Part shown: piece by piece, positions 58,410 through 64,000 of the stretch
How the letters are laid out: each line of letters begins with the position of its first letter
Numbering within the stretch: position 1 is the stretch's first letter
Assembly: GCA_963930735.1 (NCBI GenBank)
Contig: OZ005740.1
Location: 328,071,973 to 328,135,972 of the forward strand
DNA: 64,000 bases
From: Dioctria linearis
Lineage: Eukaryota > Arthropoda > Insecta > Diptera > Asilidae
Direction of reading: 5' to 3'
The notes under the pieces: model-generated
Seen by the model: only the letters and a program-made list of their open reading frames with translations
Database searches by the model: none
What the model was told of the DNA's origin: nothing
Made by a program: the position numbers and the translations under genes

Positions 58410-60430
58410 ACGAAGCTTAACACTAATCTTCGACCAAAGGTTCTTTGGCAAAATCTGAAAGAGGCAGGAGTATGTGGTAAGGACCAAATTAGCTGCAGCT
58501 CTTATCTGGATGAATTGAATGCTTACTTTATCTCCGTAAGCTCATAGCGAGGAATCATTACTCTTAGGATAAAACAACAGTGCTTTACATTCAAAAATAT
58601 CTGATCTCTTTTCTTTCCGCGGAGTCTGCTTCGATGAGCTTATTCAATCGATATATTCCTAAAAATCCGACACCACAGGGCTAGATAATCAATCACCGCG
58701 TTTCATTAAGCTATTATTACCAGTAATCAGTAAATATGTCCTATATATCATTAATTCATCCATAACATCTTCGTGTTTCCACAGAAGCTGGAAAATCGCC
58801 ACGGTCTCCAACACAACCTTCCGATTTTCGTCCAATTAATTTGTTGTGCTTTTTATCAAAAGTATTGGAGAAGCCTATGTACGGTCAGATGCTTGAATAC
58901 ATCGAGAATAATAATCTCTTGTCATGTTGGCCATATGGTATTCGCCCTTCACACAGCTGCGAGACCGCAGTCTTAAAAGTTTCCACCGATATTAGACGTG
59001 CTATGGAACGGGAAAACTATACTGCTCTCGTTCTTCTCGATTTCTCCAAGGCATTTGATAGTGTCGACCATATTATTCTACTTCAAAACGGTCGACTAGC
59101 TTTTGCTTTAGTTCGTCAGCCATTTCTATGATAGGGAATTTCTTATCGGGGTGCAGCCACCGTTTAAAAATAAATGGTTCTCTTGCAATTCCCTTACCAT
59201 TAACATGTGGAGTACCACAAGGATCAATCCTCGGCCCACTGCTCCTCCACATGCACTAAAAGATGTGAGAAGACACATGCATGCTGATAACGTCGAACTG
59301 TATATTAGCAGACCAATCGATCTTCTTGAGGATTGCGTGGCATGATTAAACGACGACCTATTCCGAATAAATACGTGGGCCCAACATAATAAACTAGTCT
59401 TAAATCCAGTTAAATCGTAATGCTTTTTTTTTTATTGCAACTGTAACAATCCAGATTTAATTGATTTTCCCACAGTAGAGTTAAACGCATTTACTATACC
59501 AGATTCAAGAAACGTATTTAACCTGATAATTGTGCTAAATGGGAGGATGAATTGCTGCAACTATATCGGTTCTATCCTGGGAAAAGTCTATAGTGGCTTG
59601 CGAAGACTATGGCAGGATCATTTTCCTAAGCTAGATAGTGTCTGTTACCGCAAATAGATGTGGCATTCAACGAATGTGTTCGTTTCATTTTTGCGGTGCA
59701 CAGATTCGATCACGTCTCACATTTACGACCTCAAGTACTGGGTTCCTCGTTGAATGATTATATAAACCAAAACCCAATATTTTTATATAACCTCTTAAAG
59801 TCAGGCAAACCCGATTATCTGAGAGTATTTTTCGAATTCACAGCGTATCAGAGAAATCAGGACCTTGTGATACCTCATTTTCGGAAATCTATTATGGATA
59901 GTTCTTATTTGGTCTAATTCAATCGTTTATGGAACGCTTTACCATCCAATATTCGATCTGCGAGTACTGTCGGTGCATTCAGGACACTTATTAAATCTCT
60001 TCTGGGCTAGTTATCTCCATGAATTGCTTTTGTATCTTCGCTTCTCTTTTAATTCCTTCGTATCCCCTTTTGACATCACAAAACTTTAAAACCTTTAAAA
60101 ACTTTGAAAACTTTTAAAACTTTGAAACTTTGCAACTTTTTAACTTTGAAATTTTGTATCTTTTTCTCTTTTTTTTGTTCTCTTTTTTTTTTATTTTGTA
60201 TTTTTCTAATTTCTGTAATTTTATTTACATTTAATTCTTCTAGTTTTTGATAAAAATTCATATATCCATATAAACTAATTCAGATTAGATATATACTTGC
60301 TAATTTGCTGTTGTAGATTAAACTTGCTTAGTACGTTCTATCCAGCGCCAATTATGATAACTAGTACTCATAAAAGATTTCTAAATTTTGTATACTTTTC
60401 CTTCAATAAACGTATTGTATTGTATTGTAA
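58410..60430 (+). mobile_element. Jockey/CR1-type LINE, 3' part, tail (ATTGT)n
   Basis: It is a plus-strand pol fragment from the pre-RT linker to the C-terminus, followed by a 3' untranslated region with imperfect AACTTTGAAA-type tandem repeats (60075-60155). It ends AATAAACGTATTGTATTGTA (about 60408-60428). Endonuclease and ORF1 are absent. Confidence 0.85.
58417..60008 (+). pseudogene. LINE reverse transcriptase with lost catalytic box
   Basis: Linker VLWQNLKEAGVC and YLDELNAYFISVS (58440-58550), then FIKLLLPVISKYVLYIINSS (about 58705), PSDFRPINLLCFLSKVLEK, LSCWPYGIRPSHSCETAVLK and LVLLDFSKAFDSVDHIILL (58841-59085), and PLLLHMH in drifted form. The catalytic YADD box reads HADNVELYIS (about 59282), losing an aspartate. 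The C-terminal block is SGKPDYLRVFFEFTAYQRNQ, IPHFRKSIMDSSYLV and NRLWNALPSNIR (59780-59965). Stops are at 59343-59345 and elsewhere. Confidence 0.85.
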
Positions 60431-61570
60431 ATAAGTTTCACCCAAGAGCAAATATCTATAAATAAGATTTTCAAAAACTTCTCAAAAGAATTGCCACAAA
60501 TTCACTTGCAAGTCTAGTTAAGTATTAGTATAACAAAAATTTTTATTTGCGGTTATTTCGTCTTCAATCGCTAATTTTATTATGGAATAAGATATCTTTT
60601 TTACAATAAAAATAATAATATTTCCAGATTATCTCTTATTTAGCGTAGAAATCAGTTCTGACCTTTAATAATACAAAAAAAAAAAAAAAACAAAACAAAA
60701 ACACAATGTTTAATTGGTGTGCATAATTAACTGCCAGAGCTCCTCATGTCTCTTAAAAGATTTAAAACAGAAATCTTTAAAACAATTTGTCATATCAGTT
60801 GAGATTCTTAACTTATGTCTTAAAAGTTATCAACAATTTTATTTTCGGCAGCTTTTTTAAAGAAATTGATATTTCTTATAAATTCAGGACCTTAATCTGT
60901 ATGCCTCTCAGTTGTAAGTTGGGAATAGGTACTGGAAAGTGGTGGTAGATATTCGTTGTGAAAATGACTGATCTATTTTGTTCATTCGTTTTTGGATCAA
61001 GTGAGTAATGAAGATTTGGAAAAACAATTTAGTGTGTATATATTAGATATATTGTTAGTAGTTTTGTGAAAACTTTATTTTGGGTAGTTTTTCTGTACGT
61101 ACAAATGAATAAAAATCAGTCTAAAATCGGCATTTTTATTTTTATATGGATCTAATGGATTCTAGTAAATATCCGACTATTCCAAGTGATACAATTGGCC
61201 CTTATTCTTCTTGGACATAATTTATAGGGTTATAGAACTTAAAGCTTTTAAGTATCACTGTATCAAATGTTTTTTTGTTATTCCAGTTTATGCCGATTTC
61301 TACATCAAATGTGATGCAGATGAAAATAACTTCCGTTTTTTGTTTTGTTTTTTAAATAAGTAATTTTTAATAATGGAGAGAAATTATGTTTCAATAAACA
61401 TTTTAAAATAAAATTATACTTACGTAACACATTTTACTAGAAACAATTTTATTGAACACCACTATAAAGTGATTGTCCTCGAACCGTTTAGAAAATATTG
61501 AATTAGTTATTTATCAAAAATAAAATTAAAAAAATTTACGGAAGGATCTGATTATTTAGAAAATGATAAC
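60430..61570. other. Unassigned AT-rich DNA
   Basis: A poly-A run is at about 60676-60690. No feature is supported. Confidence 0.3.
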
Positions 61571-61573
61571 AAT

Positions 61574-61634
61574 GATTACACTTCCTTTGCAGAATTAACT
61601 ATTTTCAGACGTAAGTTACAGGCAAGGGGAGTGA
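61574..61634 (+). repeat. 61 bp dispersed repeat, copy 2
   Basis: Counterpart of 58340-58400. It is followed immediately by a run of about 15 G (61640-61653). Confidence 0.75.
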
Positions 61635-61779
61635 TTCGTGGGGGGGGGGGGGGTCGATATGAATCCGTACTCACACTTCATCCTTAATAAATAAGAGCAC
61701 ATAAGACATTTTGAAATGTTGACGGAGGAATTTTTCCACTTACAGAGCTATTTTTCATCGGTTTGTTGGATATTTTTAA

Positions 61780-62010
61780 ACACTAGATGAAATCTCATAG
61801 GTTATACTTAAGTTGTTATTCCATTTGTAACATCTAGAAATAATGCTGGTCTAGCAAAATGGATTAGACACCCAAGGGTAATAGTAAAAGTTATTTTAAT
61901 TATTGCTCGTCCGTCTGTCAGTCTATCTGTTTGTCCATCTGTCTGTTTATCCATTTTTGTGTCTGCCCAACTCTCTGTCTATCTGTCTGTCTGTTTCTTT
62001 GTCTGTTCAT
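61780..62010. repeat. Repeat A, partial copy
   Basis: CACTAGATGAAATCTCATAG, then TTATTCCATTTGTAACATCT, AATGCTGGTCTAGCAAAATG and the TCTG/TCCG microsatellite (61905-62025). It is truncated after the microsatellite. Confidence 0.65.
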
Positions 62011-62029
62011 CTGGCTGTCTGCAGCGATC

Positions 62030-62600
62030 ATACACCAACCAAATTACGACACCATACGGGCAAAAAAAACCGATCACAAAAGAAAGACGTTTAAAATAAT
62101 GCAGAATTCCGCAAACTGAAATCTTTCGCCACTTGAAAGGATAATAGGGCATAAAAGTAGACGAAGAACTTGCATAAAAAAAGTGCAAATGGCTGGTTTT
62201 TGATTATATTGTTTCGGATGACCATGAAAAGAATTTACTTAAAACCATTAAACTTGGCCCTTGTGGACTATCTGAACTATTTAATTTCCCCGAGTATTTC
62301 TTAAACTGAAGGAGGAAGATATCGAACCAGCTTTCCAAAAATTAATCTTAATAAGGCCCTAAATACTCTAAATAATACTTTTACATAATTTTGTTCTATT
62401 TTAGGTTAAAAATATATTTTGCAATAAAAAAGACTATTGTATCCACAAATTCATAGTTACATACAATAAAGAAAAAATTCTCCAAATTTTTCTTGAAAAC
62501 TGTTTCCTACTCCTTTTAAGTAATTTGTGTGCATAATAAAAAAGAAAAACGCGTTATTTGCTATTTTAAAATTTCACCAATATTTCACCAAAATTTGATT
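62030..62600. other. Unassigned DNA
   Basis: Nothing is supported. Confidence 0.3.
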
Positions 62601-62614
62601 TAACAAGAGATAAA

Positions 62615-63030
62615 GTTACAATTGGTTTAGACAATAATATTGTACCTTAGATGAACATAAATGCTAAATGAAGTGAAAACCGAAACTTCTGTATGGCAAC
62701 ACCAAGAAGCGGTTGCCCGATTTGGTTAATTTTCAAAATTACTTATTTATATATATATATATATATATATTTACTATTTTTATGAAAACGCAGCGGCGTG
62801 CTCAGGCAGTGCCCAAAGATATAGTGAAAAACGAAATTTTTGTATTGCAACACTAGACCGTGCGGAAAATTTCAACACTCGTAAGTGAACGCGCTATCGG
62901 GTTATCATGCAGACGGGCAGGCAAACAGAATAAAATAACTTTTAATATTTTACGTGGATGTCCAATCTGCTCTGCCTTTATTATTTCCATGCGTTAAAAA
63001 CGGAATTGCAAACTTTAATTTCATTTAGTG
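62615..63030. repeat. Repeat A, copy lacking most of its microsatellite
   Basis: AATTGGTTTAGACAATAATA and TTAGATGAACATAA open it. GTATGGCAACACCAAGAAGC, an (AT)n run (62746-62769), AAAAACGAAATTTTTGTATT and CAGACGGGCAGG follow, ending TTTAATTTCATTTAGTGTAT (63018-63037). Confidence 0.65.
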
Positions 63031-63170
63031 TATAAAAACGCTTACAAATATTCCTCCCGCAATGTTGCAGTTGCCTTAATATAAAAACAAACAGAAAAGA
63101 AAAAATGTAAACAAATGTTAAAGTCTCAGATTATTGACGATCTGAGGCTTTCACTTAAAGCAAAACTTAC

Positions 63171-63221
63171 CATACTTGAACACTGCTCCCGCGCAGCACC
63201 AGCATTCGTTCATTTGTTGAT
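63171..63221 (-). CDS. Candidate internal exon, 51 nt, gene unknown
   Basis: On the minus strand a long pyrimidine tract, TTTATTTTTTCTTTTCAG, precedes the exon, which is followed by the perfect donor ATG|GTAAGT. The exon is GC-rich (CTGGTGCTGCGCGGGAGCAG) inside AT-rich DNA, 51 nt long (a multiple of three), and open in two frames: STNERMLVLRGSSVQV or QQMNECWCCAGAVFKY. I do not recognise either. No neighbouring exons were found, so large introns would be needed. The splice signals and composition are seen; that it is transcribed is inference. Confidence 0.45.
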
Positions 63222-63747
63222 CTGAAAAGAAAAAATAAACAAAACATTAACAAATAAAACAAATAATTTTTAGATATGATAAACTTGCAATCAGCCACAA
63301 AAGTCCTTTTGACAGCGACATCAGTGGCAAATTTAATTAGCGCTATTCCTGTCAACCATTCTTAATTTAGCCAGTTTCGAAAGCAGTTGACTAATTTGTC
63401 GTACTTTTAGGCGTGTATTCTGAAATTAATTCATTGCAAATTCATTTTAGTTTATTTTGTGGTTGATGAAAAGGATAAATCAAAATGATTACGGCAAATA
63501 TAAAACTACGACAAATAGGTGGTGAAATGTCAAAATATGTGACTCAAATATTCGCCTAAGCTACGACAAAGAGATCTGAATCATCCCCCTGAATCACCAC
63601 CAGGCTTATCTTTGAAAATCGGAACCTCCCTCATTTTATGATTAACTAAATTGGGTACTAGCAGTAGCCTGCCGTTGGAAAATAGGAAGGAAATCAAGGG
63701 TAGCATTTGGAAATATTTAAGGATACAGGAATTCTTTGCAATTCTTA
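63222..63747. other. Unassigned DNA (intron if the exon is real)
   Basis: No further exon-like segment with good splice sites was identified. Confidence 0.3.
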
Positions 63748-64000
63748 GGGCCGTATTCACCAAGCAAAATTAAAAAAAATTTCAATTAAAGCTATTCACC
63801 AACCACACTTACCGAGTCGATTTAATGAAAATTTAATTTTAATTTAATTTTAAGTGAGGCCTTACCCTCTCTTAAATAAATTTAATTTCGATATCAGCTG
63901 ATTGAATTGTCATGCAGTCAAATGTCATATTTTTAATAGCGCAGTTAAAAGTTTGAAGAAGCAGTTGCTTAATATGGGCTATTTTTAATTAAAACGAATT
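63748..64000. repeat. Probable element end, running off the window
   Basis: GGGCCGTATTCACCAAGC at 63748 has the look of common insect MITE termini, and CTATTCACCAACC is repeated at 63791. Its inverted partner would lie beyond the window edge. Confidence 0.35.

Overview
This window looks like gene-poor, AT-rich nuclear DNA from an insect, most likely a fly, although the order is an inference. The evidence is one four-exon gene of the insect DUF1091 family with 55-70 nt introns, many broken arthropod-type retrotransposons (BEL/Pao, CsRn1-type Ty3/gypsy, Jockey/CR1), a broken hAT transposase, and several families of short inverted-repeat elements. There are no operons, bacterial or phage features, or rRNA genes.

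Layout. 1-5.7 kb: interspersed repeat A, a 263 bp hAT-like element with perfect 8 bp target duplications, hairpins, and a widespread SINE-like repeat. 5.7-10.4 kb: a repeat A copy split by a BEL/Pao element and flanked by inverted arms of repeat B. 10.4-17 kb: mostly empty, with one candidate first coding exon (15599-15636). 17-17.8 kb: inverted and tandem repeats sharing a GGGCCTTATTA motif. 18-20.6 kb: Jockey element (copy 1, plus strand). 21.5-24.7 kb: Jockey/CR1-like element (minus strand). 25.1-28.5 kb: CsRn1-type gypsy element with a tRNA-Trp-type primer-binding site. 29.5-30.0 kb: a long inverted repeat. 31.6-32.9 kb: Jockey copy 2 (minus strand), interrupted by MITE C. 34.3-36.5 kb: two inverted copies of a hAT-like non-autonomous element. 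39.1-41.2 kb: hAT transposase pseudogene. 41.4-44.5 kb: two non-LTR 3' ends and a 964 bp palindromic element. 46.6-49.2 kb: repeat A and a gypsy RNase H-integrase fragment. 50.9-52.7 kb: repeat A split at a TA site by a 1.17 kb element packed with AACTAAT motifs. 53.5-54.4 kb: a young palindromic element with TA duplications. 55.3-56.2 kb: the one confident host gene, a 197-residue secreted DUF1091 protein with a TATA box and initiator at canonical spacing. 58.4-60.4 kb: Jockey-type element. 61.6-64 kb: repeats and a strong candidate internal exon on the minus strand (63171-63221).

All transposon coding regions carry stops, frameshifts, deletions or lost catalytic residues, so none looks autonomous. 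The most informative points are the DUF1091 gene, two orphan exon candidates that suggest genes with large introns crossing the window, and nested insertions that date the repeats relative to one another. I saw no convincing evidence of an entirely new biological system. The nearest to undescribed structures are the palindromic G-tract elements, the AACTAAT element, and the 29.5-30.0 kb inverted repeat.
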